Origin: Paragyromitra xinjiangensis
Lineage: Eukaryota > Ascomycota > Pezizomycetes > Pezizales > Discinaceae
Assembly: GCA_038503065.1 (NCBI GenBank)
Contig: JBCAMK010000016.1
Coordinates: 62,001 to 126,000 of the forward strand
Length of the DNA stretch: 64,000 nt
Direction of reading: 5' to 3'
Below are positions 22,813 through 33,877 of this stretch, one piece after another. Under the pieces are notes generated by a model. That model saw nothing but the letters and a program-made list of their open reading frames with translations. It did not search any database and was not told the DNA's origin. A program made the position numbers and the translations under genes. Position 1 is the first letter of the stretch; every line of letters starts with the position of its first letter.

Positions 22813-24859
22813 TTATGCCTCCGTACCAAGTCCTGTCAGGTTCATCAAATCGCCAACTGTTCGAATTAGCACCATGAACTAGCTCAAGGTTATGGAAAGG
22901 ACTGCTTTTGACCTACAAGCACCACTACAAGCGTCTTTGTTATCATTAATCATCAAACGCAGGACAACGAAGAAACCGAGGACCCCAGGTGTTGACCATA
23001 TTGCACCCAATATTACGATAACAGCTAAACCCCAACTTACAGCCTTAGAACTAAGCGGCGCAAGACGGGTTTGCAAGAAATTCCAGGTGACTCTCTGAGG
23101 AATGCAGGCGATTTGCATCATCACTAGCCAGAGAACAACAACTACTCTTTGGAACACTTCGCTTTGCCCGGGCCTATAACTAGTAAGACCGTAGGTTATT
23201 AGGTAGGGGGCCGCAATCGAAACAACAAAGGCTATGTCTGTAAAATAGTATAGAAATTTTTCAAGGGAGGATCGTTGGCGAGGTACAGGATTACCGATCG
23301 CAGGAGATAAGATCATTGCTTTCGTCTTAGTTTTGTCCCCCGGGAGTTTCCTCTCCGAATAGCGTTTGAATAACCTGTTAATGCAGGTCCTTTGAGGGTT
23401 GAGTCGTGTAATTGCTCTCGGTGGGTTAAGATCTTGTGTTTCAGGCAGTCCAATTTGGTTTATCTGTGCGGACTCTCGCTTCTCGGTAGGATCTATGGTT
23501 TCCGACTCATTGGCTCTGGATGCTTGACCTTTTAGGGACACTTGATTTTCTGGAGAGGAAAGAATATCTTCTAGCCGTTTAGACTCGGACCGAAATAAGA
23601 ACCACCGAAGAACTGGAAATTCTTCCCTCACAGCTTCCCAGATATGCTGTCTAAATATGAAGTGGTTCGTCCTTGCCACAGCACGTGAGAATTTGTTGTG
23701 CTGTTTCGGAGATTTCTTTGCCGGATAACGCAGAGTCTGACCCGGATCGTCAAACTTCAAGACCTCCGCATTATCACCTTCAAACTTTCCGATCTCCCCA
23801 ATTATATTCCCGTGATTATTCACTGGTGAATCCAGGACAATCTTTCTCTCAGACTCGCAAAGTCTTCCAATAACCCCCTCAAATCTGGCACCTCGACGCT
23901 CTGCTTCTTCCATAATCGACGATCTTATCATGTAAGAAGACCCGTAATTCGGACCAGCCATGCTCGCACAAGTATTAATTATCGACATCAAAGCAAAAGG
24001 TATAATAGTCAACTGGTAACCCGCATAACCGTGGTGCTGTTGGCTTTCGGACTTGTTGGCACCATAAATAACAGGAACTGCAGAAAGTAGCTGGAAAAAC
24101 GCCATTACTGGTCGTATTATGCTGTAATCGGAGGAAATGCTGCTTTCTTCATCTGAAAACTTAAGTTCCCACTCAACCTCATAGTCGGGAGGTAACCGTG
24201 CTAGCATATACTCTGGCTCAGACCCCTCTAGTACCGGAGGAAGGTGGCATGTGCCGTGTATCTGGACGTGTTCTTGCGATAGATATTCCAGCTCCAATCC
24301 AGCATAATGCACTATCTCAGCCTCACTACCCGCGGCTTCATTAGCTAAGTCTTTGTCTTTGAGCTTAGGAATTGTTTAATTCGTACCCTTCGATGTCTCC
24401 CGTAGGAACGCTCCGCCAACACCATGCCGTATCCCCTTCCCTTGGCCTCCATTTCTTCGTGCGCGCCACTACGCATAAAGCACCTCCTCTTGCAGCACAC
24501 TTGAGGGTGTTTTTTTCTTGAGCTGGGCAGTATTCTATGTTTCGGCAAGCTAACATGAGCCCGTAATAAGGAAGAAATACGGCTGCAAGAGCAAGTACGA
24601 GTACGTAAGTCGACCTGTATCCGGCTCCTGGCTTGATCGTGAATGCATGACCGATATAGTTGAAGACGAAGAATTTCGATATCTTTAGGCCGACAGTGGC
24701 TATACACTGCTGCGTTGTGGAGTTTAGTTCTTTGCCATTGATCGAAACGGTGAGTGCGCCTCGTGGGTCCAGAACATGATTTGGAGGAGTATTGGAGGGT
24801 AATGCGTATGTAAATGAGACGGCAAGAATGATTCCGAAGATCCAGTAGGGCCGGAACAT
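22813..24859 (-). CDS. Multi-pass membrane protein, unrecognised family, intact
   Basis: Model: complement of 24387-24859, 22917-24325 and 22813-22856; 1926 nt, 641 aa. Intron 1 is 61 nt; its placement is supported by the matching GTAAGT intron in the broken paralogue. Intron 2 (60 nt, GTAGGT donor, CTAAT branch, ACAG acceptor) adds a short last exon; without it the frame ends at 22879. The N terminus (FRPYWIFGIILAVSFTYALP) looks like a signal peptide. Hydrophobic segments follow: TYVLVLALAAVFLPYYGLML in exon 1, then AFFQLLSAVPVIYG, LTIIPFALMSIINTC, DIAFVVSIAAPYLITYG, VVVLWLVMMQIACIP and AVIVILGAIWSTPGVLGFFV. A long charged, Ser-rich loop separates the middle and C-terminal groups. I do not recognise the family and assign no function. 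A tandem second copy shows local duplication. Confidence 0.75.
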
Positions 24860-26664
24860 GACAAAAGCCGATTACAACCCCCTATTTAGGCGTCAGCATT
24901 AATTAAGGTAGACAAGTTGCATGAAGTTTGGTAGCTTACGGCGAGGTTTTCAGCTGGAAGTGCCTAGCTCTAGATATTTGTAGGGCCTATAAGAATCCGT
25001 CCACGTAGGTGATACTTGATGGAGTAACTGTAAGCGATTTGCAAACACTGGATAACGTTGCGGGTATTTAGCACGCGAAAACTGGATACACTAACACGGC
25101 AAAAACTAGATCGTACCTGTTACTCTTAGGTGCCTGTACCTAGGTGAGAGGTTTAGTGATGGCCTGCTAGTGCATGAGGAGGAACTGACGTTACCTTTAT
25201 AACGAGATGTTGATATTTGGTGGGTGAATAGAAAAAATGTTATACTCCCGCAGACAAATCCAAGCCACCAGCCACGAAGATAGGACAAAGGCTGAACAGC
25301 CCGCCACCATGAACCATCATGCGCAGCTCGACAAGTAGAATGCTCGAAGCTGTCAATCGTACGGTGCAGATCTAGTATGTGAATACTGCATATGCAGGGC
25401 CAAGCGGGACGAGAAAATAGCCAAACCCATAAACAGGAGAAGGAAAAAAAATTCAACTCCCCGCAGCTACCTGCCGTTTTTCCCAGGCAGAATGTAAGTA
25501 GCTACGTGCGTAGCAGTGTTGGCGTTTGCCAACCCGATCGCTATGCCATATGTGATCGGCAGGTGCTACCTGACATCTCAATCTTCGGGTCCTACCCAAA
25601 AGACTAGACTTCCGATCTGCACATAAATTTCTTCAATCATTTTGCTGGCACTGCGTTGGCAGCATGAATATGGAGGATAACTATCCACTGCACCTAACCA
25701 CTTGCTAGCAACATTACCTACTAGATGGGGTATGGAGGGGCGTTCACAAACCTGATCATAGCGAAACACGGGTAGCCCATTTGGCTTCCATCAATAGTAT
25801 CTGCGATTTAGACCACAAGTTATTGTTTCTAACTGGTTGCTGAAGCTCCTCCGCAAGGCGTTTTTCATATTTCATGGACATCCTCAGAGAGCAACTGCAT
25901 ATCTGCCTTTCCCTTCCTAATTCAAGTATTTCCGTACCTTTGGAGACGCCATAGGTGATCCCGCCCGTGGGCGATTCGCCTTTGTACAGCTCCGGCGTCA
26001 AATCAGAGCCGAACAACAGACAGGTTTCATCACGTTCATGACCGTGGCTGAACATCACACTACATATTGGCCATCCATATGCACGATTTGAGTGATCATC
26101 CAACGAGGGTCGGGAGAAAAACGGGCTGGCGTAAATTGGATTGAATGTCTTAAAATCTGATGACAACAGGCTACACAATCTGAGACAGGCGATCTTGACT
26201 AAATAGAGGTCTGGACAGGCTGGTAAAGAAAGTATGTCTTATACCTAACTATCCAGTACTAGTCCAATCAAATCTTATCTATCTAGACACAAAAAAAGCC
26301 TAACAATATAGGTAGAGTAGGTAATGTTACCTATAGTCATCAAACAAAACTGAGTAGGCCGTAAAACAAGGAGCTCCAGCCATCCAGCCAAATGTCTTTA
26401 CTAAGGAACAGCGACTTGGAATTAATTGGAGCATCATATTCCCCAAGCAGGAGAGAGCGCATCCACTATCAAATGTCGGTTTAGTCGATCGGGGTTCATT
26501 TTCGCATACAGCTAACCAGCTAGATTAGGTGGCGCGCTACCTTGCTATAAACGAATGAAGTTTTTGGCATGGGTTGTTTAAATTTTATATCCCACAAAAT
26601 TACAGAGTTAGAGAAATCTTGCAAATTCACAAAGCTAGCCCATAGTAAAGTACTAATCGTCAGA
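24860..26664. other. Gene-poor intergenic region
   Basis: About 1.8 kb. Frames at 25106-25456 and 25756-26178 (minus) are open but show no recognisable motif. The part nearest 24860 should be the promoter of the membrane-protein gene. Confidence 0.4.
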
Positions 26665-26824
26665 TACAGTCACTGACGGGGTGACGGCGAATCCTGTCTG
26701 ATGGCGAACAGGGGTTTTTGGCCAATAAATGACCGAGAAAATTGGCAGCTTAGCAAATCCGTACTGAAATATACTGCCTGTTCGCCAGCAGACAGGATTC
26801 GCCGTCACCCCGTGAACGACTGTA
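26665..26824. mobile_element. MITE with 46-bp terminal inverted repeats, TACAGT ends (element 2)
   Basis: Left arm from CAGTCACTGACGGGGTGACG to GGCGAACAGG (26667-26712); right arm is its near-perfect complement ending CCGTGAACGACTG at 26822. Both ends are flanked by TA. Only a few mismatches separate the arms. Total 160 bp, no ORF of its own. TA target and CAGT termini fit a non-autonomous Tc1/mariner element. Confidence 0.9.
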
Positions 26825-27629
26825 CTCACTTAAGACTAAGATAGTTTGAAAATCCGTAACTATATCTCGGCGTTGATGAACTGGCTGGGGCTGTTTGAAA
26901 TACATCTGACTTTTAATTAACCGAGAGAACATCAATCTATTATGATGAGTATGCATATGTGTAACAAAGTTGTACTACTCTACATACACGGTGAAGCTGC
27001 GTTCTAAAAAGCCTTTGCACTCTCCTCACTACCAACCTCAATTGCCGACGGATTCGAATTTGGGCCGTAATTTCTATAGAAGACGACTTATTTAGCGTCA
27101 ATATTCTCTTCTCAAGTACATGTACTTTTCCCTAGCTTGGCTTATAACTGTTTGATTGCGGTATCTTCAAATTGGTAGGGGTGCAAATTCAAAGGCCCTT
27201 GAAACGTGGCTGTATACGCGCTCTGCTTGTTCTGCATAGAAGAAACATTAACTGGGAACTAGGCCGGGTAACTGGGGTTACGCCATATTTGGGGGTTATG
27301 CTCCTGTCGTATAAGGCCGGGTAACTGAACAACAAGTCTGCTCGCTATTTTTTACCAAATATTGCCTCGCTGGTATTGTAGTTCACTGCAAAAGCTGTAT
27401 CCTTAGCACTTTTTTCCCGTTCCATTACTCCGTGGTGGCAATCTGCACCTAGAATACCCTGCAGGCATGGTGGGTAAGCAGTTGAGAGGTTGCGATTGAA
27501 TCGTGGAGATTTGAGAGGATGGTATTATTGGACAGCGCCCAATAAAGGTTAGCGCGGTGCTACCACGATCTGATGCCACATCTCAGAACAGGCTAACTCC
27601 TACCCGCCAACATTTACAAACGAGTGACA
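26825..27629. other. Intergenic region
   Basis: About 0.8 kb upstream of the alpha/beta hydrolase gene. A short direct repeat (GGCCGGGTAACTG) occurs at about 27262 and 27315. No gene is seen. Confidence 0.4.
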
Positions 27630-28676
27630 ATGAGTGCCCCGTGGTTCAACATCTTCCTCCCCATCTTCTTCCCCGGAAACTTCAGCCTAGCCGTAAGGCG
27701 TCGAGAACCATCACCAGAGATTAAAATCCTCCCCCGTACAGGTACTGCTCCCTCAAGATACGACTCAAACACCTACTGATTTTCACAGCCACATCGCCAG
27801 CGGGTGTCGAATATGTTGATATACCGTACACCCCCTCCATCTCCCTCCTCGTTGCAACACCCCACTAACCACTCTTCTACAGTATCCCTAACAGCCGCTC
27901 CGTTGTCCTCGTGAGCCACGGCCGATTAAGAACACTCGATCCAAAATCTATCGCCCAATGGCGAGACTGGGGACAAGCAAACAACATCTCCGTCCTCCTT
28001 CATAACTACCCCGGCTACGGCAAAACCCCTGGTCCAGTAACAGTCCATCGGATCCTAGCGGATTTAGAACTCCTCGTCCAGCTCCTGAAAGAAAAGTGGC
28101 GGGACGAGCAGATCTCGCTGCTAGGAAACTCCCTCGGTATGGAGCCCCCCAAATGTATCAACCTTGCAAGCACTGATGAGGTATAGGATGTGGTCCGACA
28201 ATCCATCTCGCTGCCTGCGAGCAGTATCGGTTCGATAAAGTCGTTCTTATTTCACCGTACACGAGCTGCTTTGGATGGGGAGGGCGTGGTCTTTCCTTCA
28301 TCAAGAACTCCTGCTTCGATCCCTTTGATTCAACGAAAATCATGCAAAGGCTTCAAGACCGTCATGTCTTCATAACCTACGGGGATGAAGATAAAACAAT
28401 ATCACCCTTGAACTCTACCGTACGCTTTCCCCCTCCTCTCTAGCTCACATTCTGAACCTTGTCTAGGAGCTCTACCGCCTACTCGGCGAACATAGTAAAA
28501 ACCATGCACGGAATACTTTGTGTGTCGTTCCTGGGGAAGATCATAAGTACACGCGACTGAAAGTCATGAACGCCGTAGCACACTTCTTGAATGATGATGA
28601 TAAAGGTCTGAGGGAGGAGGTTGAGAGGTTGAGAGACGGGGGGACGATCATGTCTGGGAATAGTTTTGCGGATTAA
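27630..28676 (+). CDS. Alpha/beta hydrolase (ABHD-type), five exons, intact
   Basis: Model: exons 27630-27741, 27789-27825, 27883-28136, 28187-28419 and 28467-28676; 846 nt, 281 aa. All introns are 47-57 nt with GT..AG ends and matching phases. The fold shows VVLVSHGR (oxyanion strand), NYPGYGKTPG, the nucleophile elbow GNSLG with Ser133, the acid in TYGDEDKT (Asp201 or Asp203) and the catalytic His238 in PGEDHKYT. The YPGYG and GNSLG motifs recall ABHD17/ABHD12-like serine hydrolases that act as thioesterases or lipases, but the substrate cannot be told. A hydrophobic segment near the start (FNIFLPIFFPGNF) could be a membrane anchor. The elbow is split by intron 3, which excludes any unspliced reading. 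No defects were seen. Confidence 0.9.
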
Positions 28677-31359
28677 AGGGAGTTCTGGGGTAGCATAGTT
28701 CGTTTTTACGCTGTGGGGGTTCTGATAGAATAGGAGGAACGCTAAGCTATTTTAATTAGTACTATTGTTGTAGTTTCTTCTTATCTTAGAGTGAGTATAG
28801 CTAAATGCCATGATGATTTTCTTTAGATGTTAGCTCCTATCGCTAATGTGAAACTATGGGCTTTCGTTGAGACGAAGCAAGCATCCGAACTAGTAACTAA
28901 TCCAATATTCGAGTGTGTTTCTAGTCATGTTAACCTCAGCCCTCTTGTGCTCTCCGGAGGGATTTGATGTTAAGTTTCGTTCGAGTTCGCGACACCACCG
29001 AAGAGAGTCGCTGTAGGCCCACTGCCGAAATAAGGATTTGCTAATAAAAAGCTTGCTGGATGCTAGTCAGATATATCCCCTATCAGGGACGCTCCTATTT
29101 GGCTTACTAAAGCTGGATTATTTTCGCACTATTATTTTTTGTGAAAGCTATAATTATATAGGCAGTAGTTATATATGGAATTAGTTAGACCTAAGCAGCT
29201 ACATAACCCTGAGGCCAAGCACGGTAAGTACTTCCTATGTATACTAGGAGTAGCTTTCTTGGGCTTAGTGCGCTCATAACAGGGATTTGCTCGTCTAAGG
29301 AGATGTAAACCCACCCCAATCGTACAAGCCCGTTTAAAAATGCCTTTTAAATATAGGTAGAGTTTCTAGATACAACATAGAATATTCGACAACTCTCAAG
29401 TAAAGTTATGGGGTTTATCGGTCTTAGATTATGCATACTTTCTATGTTTTGATACTTAAGTACTTGTGAAGGGTGACTATTAGTTGGTTCACTCCACCAT
29501 GCACTCGACCCCATCGATTCGCTTGCTGAAACGTGAGTAGGTTTAGTAATACTTTGTGTGCGCGTGAATCCGTGGGTAATTTTGCATCGAGGTGTTATTC
29601 AGGCGTAAGGGAAGAAAGGTTATAACCCTACGCCAATAGGGATACATCCCCTACATCGGATCTTTCGCTCAACAGTGCTCGCGGCATGAAAAGCTCGAAA
29701 ATGAGGGCCAGGCCAACTAAGTATGTACTAGTCGCGGGCCCGCCATGTGGGGGCGGGCAAAATCGTTACTAGAGGAAGCCGCTTTCTTGCCCTGAGTAGG
29801 GCATTCGGGTCAGGCCATAAGTGCAGCTGTAGGAGAGCCTTGACCAACTGGTGGGCTAGGCGAAGTGTCAGAGAAACCTGCATGCAGGCTGCATTTCCGA
29901 GTGCCTATCTACTTATCATATCTACATGTACTTATGACTTCCCAAGTACTAACGGGGACTATGCATGTTTTACCTACACGCAGTTTCCTGTTTGTGCTAC
30001 AGTGATTACCTATTTGCCACGTGGTGCGCTTTCGCTACCGAGACGACCAAAAATCCCCAGCTGTGGTCATGAGCTTGAAGCGCAGTTCATTAAGAATTGA
30101 ATCCTAGCACGACAAAGGTGTTCCAGGATGTGAGTTATTGGTTTGGGGTCTTTTCTATTATTGTCTTGGCAGGGGTTCTTCTAGTCTCAGGGTACCGATT
30201 GTTTGTAATCTTGTTCATATACAACTTGATTATAACGTTACTCTGGCAGTATAAATGCCGTTTGGGATCGAGAAGGGTGAGAAAGGGGAGTACTCTGGGG
30301 GCTGCATGAATGGATTTGACTCTTAGTCAATGTGGCAATGGGAAATAGCGCTACCTTTTGGACGATTGAGAAAAGTATCATTTTGGTTGTCAAAGTTCAT
30401 TCGCGAGGTTGTCTGTTGTTAGCGGAGATAAAAAAATTAAATTAAGGGCTTCTGTACTGAAGGATTCAGGAGGTGAGGGTCAGCTTTAGATGTGCTGATG
30501 AAGTATACCGATTTAAAGGGTTTTGTGCTGAGCTATTGCAACTGTAGTGTTGAAAACGGTGTTCAGGCTGGGACCTTCAATTCCTGGACAAAGCACCACT
30601 ATGGGGAGCGTCGATATCCTGTTGTCTGACCATGACAGCTACTCCAAAATATACCTCACTCGCATTTTCCTGAATTTTGTGAAAGTACATGCTGCCGTTG
30701 ATCTTTTCGTACGGTATGTGAGTCTAGCCTATTGCGTAATATGAGAGGAACTTCAGGCCTTTCTGGCGATCCTACATGCACGGCGATATCGACGATCCTG
30801 TTACACGGGAGATAACATGTCGTATGCTGCGCGTGTGCATGATACAGGTAGTGCGGGGTAAAGTGATGTTTTTCAACGATCCAAGAAGATCCCTGGTTTT
30901 TGGGTGTTAACATTGGGTCTTGCTGTCCCTGCATACACTAATTCTGCCGTGCGCAGTGTGCTCATACGCGGAGTGCACGTGGGAGCCGAACCCCGCCGCG
31001 TCAGTTCAAGTTTATATTACCTATAGCTATTCTACCTCACCACCATCCGTAAATGGTCCACACAGTTCTCCAATGCCTGAAACGTCTGCATATGCCGTAT
31101 TTCTCTGTGGTGAGAAACTTTCTGGACTAGGTATATAGTTACAAACTTCAACTGGCCTTTGAAGGAGCTTATAAAGGGCTACTAATCATCCGAAATTGCT
31201 ATCTCATGATCAGTGGACGATTTACTTTCCTAATAGAGTAATTTTAATTGATGGATTTCAGCTGAGTTTAGTCCAGGTCAGTTATTCTCAAAATACGTTT
31301 ACGTTATCTAAGATATCTATATATCCAGCTCTCTACTACGGCAGTAAATGCATCAATTT
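28677..31359. other. Gene-poor intergenic region
   Basis: About 2.7 kb without a supported gene. The frame at 29747-30100 is open but unrecognised; the hydrophobic frame at 30097-30309 lacks an ATG start. Both are probably chance or relics. Confidence 0.4.
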
Positions 31360-32165
31360 ACACATTGCCCATACAAATCTGAGGGGAAAAGGGATGAAAT
31401 GATGCATTTACTGTTGAGGCCTTGTGTAAATGCATCACTTGATGCATTTACAAATGATTTTACTAGTGTCCTTTTTAAGAAAGGCATCAACAAATGTGTA
31501 TATAAGGAGACTACTAGAAAAGGCATCAAGAAAGGCATCAGTGAAGGCATCAGTAAAGGCATCAGTAAATGGGTACTTTGGAAAGTCGTCGGGAAAGGCA
31601 TCAGTAAAGGCATCAGTAAAAGCATCAGTAAATGTGTACTTTGGAAAGTCGTTGGGAAAGTCGTAGGAGAATGTGTATTTGGGAATGTCGTCGGGGAAAG
31701 GCATCAGTAAAAGCATCAGTAAATGTGTATTTGGGAATGTCGTTGGGAAAGGCATCAGTAAAAGCATCAGTAAACGTATATTTGGTTACTTTTTTGGAAT
31801 AAATGGGCTATTTAGAAAGTTAAATTATATGATGGATAGTGCAAGTGGTAAAGAACTCAGTAGATATGCTGAATACTCTGGGTTCAACTCCTGGACCTGG
31901 TTACTTTTTGCTTTTGACCCTTTTAGATTAAGGTTTGGAAAGTTGTAGGGAAATGTGTATAATGTCACTAATGATGCATTTCTTGATGCATTTCCCGATG
32001 CCTTTCCCATACAAATTTTTGCTGTGCTTTTGATGCATTCCCCCCTGATGCCTTTCCTGATGCCTTTCCCATGATGCATTTACCAACGACTTACCCATAG
32101 AAAATAATGGGTGGGTAAATGATGCATTTGCTGATGCATTTACTGATGCATTTACTGCGCTGGTA
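31360..32165. repeat. Compound minisatellite on a 12-bp unit (GGCATCAGTAAA / GATGCATTTACT)
   Basis: From about 31515 the unit GGCATCAGTAAA and close variants recur in tandem. They are interrupted by a longer spacer (TGTGTACTTTGGAAAGTCGT or TGTGTATTTGGGAATGTCGT) that itself recurs four times, giving a higher-order repeat of 50-60 bp. The right part (31965-32155) carries related units in opposite orientation (GATGCATTTACTG, GATGCCTTTCCC), so the block is roughly an inverted arrangement around 31830-31940. Because the unit is a multiple of three and lacks stops, several frames stay open (for example a TDAF peptide repeat on the minus strand). I take these as non-coding. Confidence 0.85.
31830..31902 (+). 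other. tRNA-like relic (pol III box A/box B), possible SINE head
   Basis: TAGTGCAAGTGG at 31837-31848 matches the box A consensus and GGTTCAACTCC at 31881-31891 matches box B. Their spacing (44 nt start to start) is that of a tRNA without a long variable arm. A 4-bp anticodon-like stem (TCAG/CTGA) lies between. The acceptor stem does not pair, so this is not a functional tRNA; a tRNA-derived SINE or a decayed tRNA gene is more likely. Confidence 0.4.
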
Positions 32166-32593
32166 GAGGCTGCAGCTGCAGCGGACCGACGCATCAAACG
32201 ACAGTTTCCCCTCATTGTTCTTGACGCACACAGCATATCTTAATCGATCACTGCAGAAAGCAAATAAAGAGACTGCTTGGCTCGGGGTTTTGAAAGTGGG
32301 TCTCATAATTTACAGTAGGGTCATGAGAATTGCCAATATTGATCCTATAAGCTTAAGCTGGATTCACTAATACCAGCTCGCCCTAGGAGGTTTTTATAGT
32401 CGAGATTATGCGGTATAGATTGTACCCATTGCTTAGTGCTGGCTCAACTATTTATTTTTTTGTGTTTTAACTAGTACTACGTATAATCGTTTTGGTCGCA
32501 ATTGTCTTCTTTTCTCTTTTCGTTGTAGACGGTTTCGTAACATGAATTTCCTTATGATGCAGTAAAATATGCCAGGCACGTTGATAGTATACC
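32166..32593. other. Spacer
   Basis: About 0.4 kb between the minisatellite and a MITE; nothing recognisable. Confidence 0.4.
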
Positions 32594-32859
32594 TACAGTC
32601 GCTCCTGGGGTCATGACGAAACTGGTGCTTTGACGAACGAAGGTTACAACCATAGAGATTTCTAGTTCCAAGTAGTCTCGCAATCGTCGCTCGTTTGCTC
32701 TAAATAGGGGGTTTGTAGGGACCTGTCAATCAATGGCGATATATTGACTAGTCACGTGACAAGTCAGGTTGCGAGACTAGTTCCAAGCCCCATTCCTCGT
32801 TACTCTGCATTCAAAATGCAGCTTTGCAGGTTACTTTCGTAACCCCAGGAGCGACTGTA
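32594..32859. mobile_element. MITE with TACAGTCGC ends (element 3)
   Basis: TACAGTCGCTCCTGGGGT at 32594-32611 is repeated inverted at 32842-32859 (ACCCCAGGAGCGACTGTA), with TA at each end. Inside, a second inverted pair (tagttccaag / cttggaact type, with AGTCTCGCAA / TTGCGAGACT) lies near 32670 and 32770. Size 266 bp, no ORF. Tc1/mariner-type non-autonomous element. Confidence 0.85.
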
Positions 32860-33877
32860 CTTGGCTTGGACTCTATAACGATAAAACTTTGCATGAAGTC
32901 TCGGGTTTTCGTGTTAGGCGCATACAGTCTGTTCTAGGTCTTCAATTCGAGTATTTATAATTAACAGTCCACAGATTTCAGCACACACCCCTAAGCAACT
33001 TCTCTCTCCACTAGGGTTTTCGTTTAGCAGGAGACTAGAATACTCTCAGGTTGACTAAATTTAATCGCCCGATCTGATATCTAATCGATGCAGTCGAGTT
33101 ACTGCGCATCTGCATTAGGATTAATATTCGCGCATGAGCCAGTTGGCTGATCAGCGGTTGTGACAAGAAAGGGTGAATTCCCACACACACCACAACCTGC
33201 AGCCGGGCAAGACCATCGCCCAATCGTTCTGTTAGTAAGGGACACACGATCAAAAATGTCCAGAATATTCTCACGAAGTACTTCATGAGACCATCCCGGG
33301 GAAGTGATATATGATGCTTGAGGAGCACCTAGGCCCGTAATGACGTGAGGATCGGGCTATGAGTTGCGGCCCGTAGACTACAAAATTGGCCCTATCCAGG
33401 ATATAGGCTTACAGGGATCATGTTTACCCCTCCATCATGGAGGTCTCGGGGGTCTCGGAGATCAAAGTTTCTCTGTTGGTTAGTGAGAAAACTCACCTAC
33501 TGTATATTCGGCTAGCCCTGAACGTGGATTCAAGTGCAGGTTTTAGTTCGAGATCTCCTGCAGTAAATTCCACCCAGGACTAGAAGCAGTTTGATTGGGA
33601 ATATTATAATCCGCTAGTGAAGCCCGAATATCTGATACGTCTGCAGTTCTTCCGATTGGTTTTACGTATCAAAAGCCCCACCAATAGTCATAAATAAAGC
33701 CCAATTCGATTCTTTGACAAGAGTACTTAAGGCAGGTGGGATGTCTGGGGCTAATAGTCAGCTATCTGAAATTCGGACGAGCTCGAGTCGATTAAGCTTA
33801 CTGGAAACTATACTAACTTTTTCAATTGATTGATTATATCGAACTATAGCTAGCTTACTTACCAACCAAACCTAGTA
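32860..33877. other. Intergenic region upstream of the hydrolase-ankyrin gene
   Basis: About 1 kb with no gene. It should include the promoter of the gene starting at 33878. Confidence 0.4.

Noticed and set aside
30097..30309. Hydrophobic 70-codon frame
   Set aside because: Starts without ATG, has no splice partner and no similarity; kept only as part of a gene-poor stretch.
31435..31767. A 110-codon minus-strand frame of TDAF-type repeats
   Set aside because: The openness follows from the 12-bp minisatellite; several frames on both strands are open over the same block, so coding is not needed to explain it.
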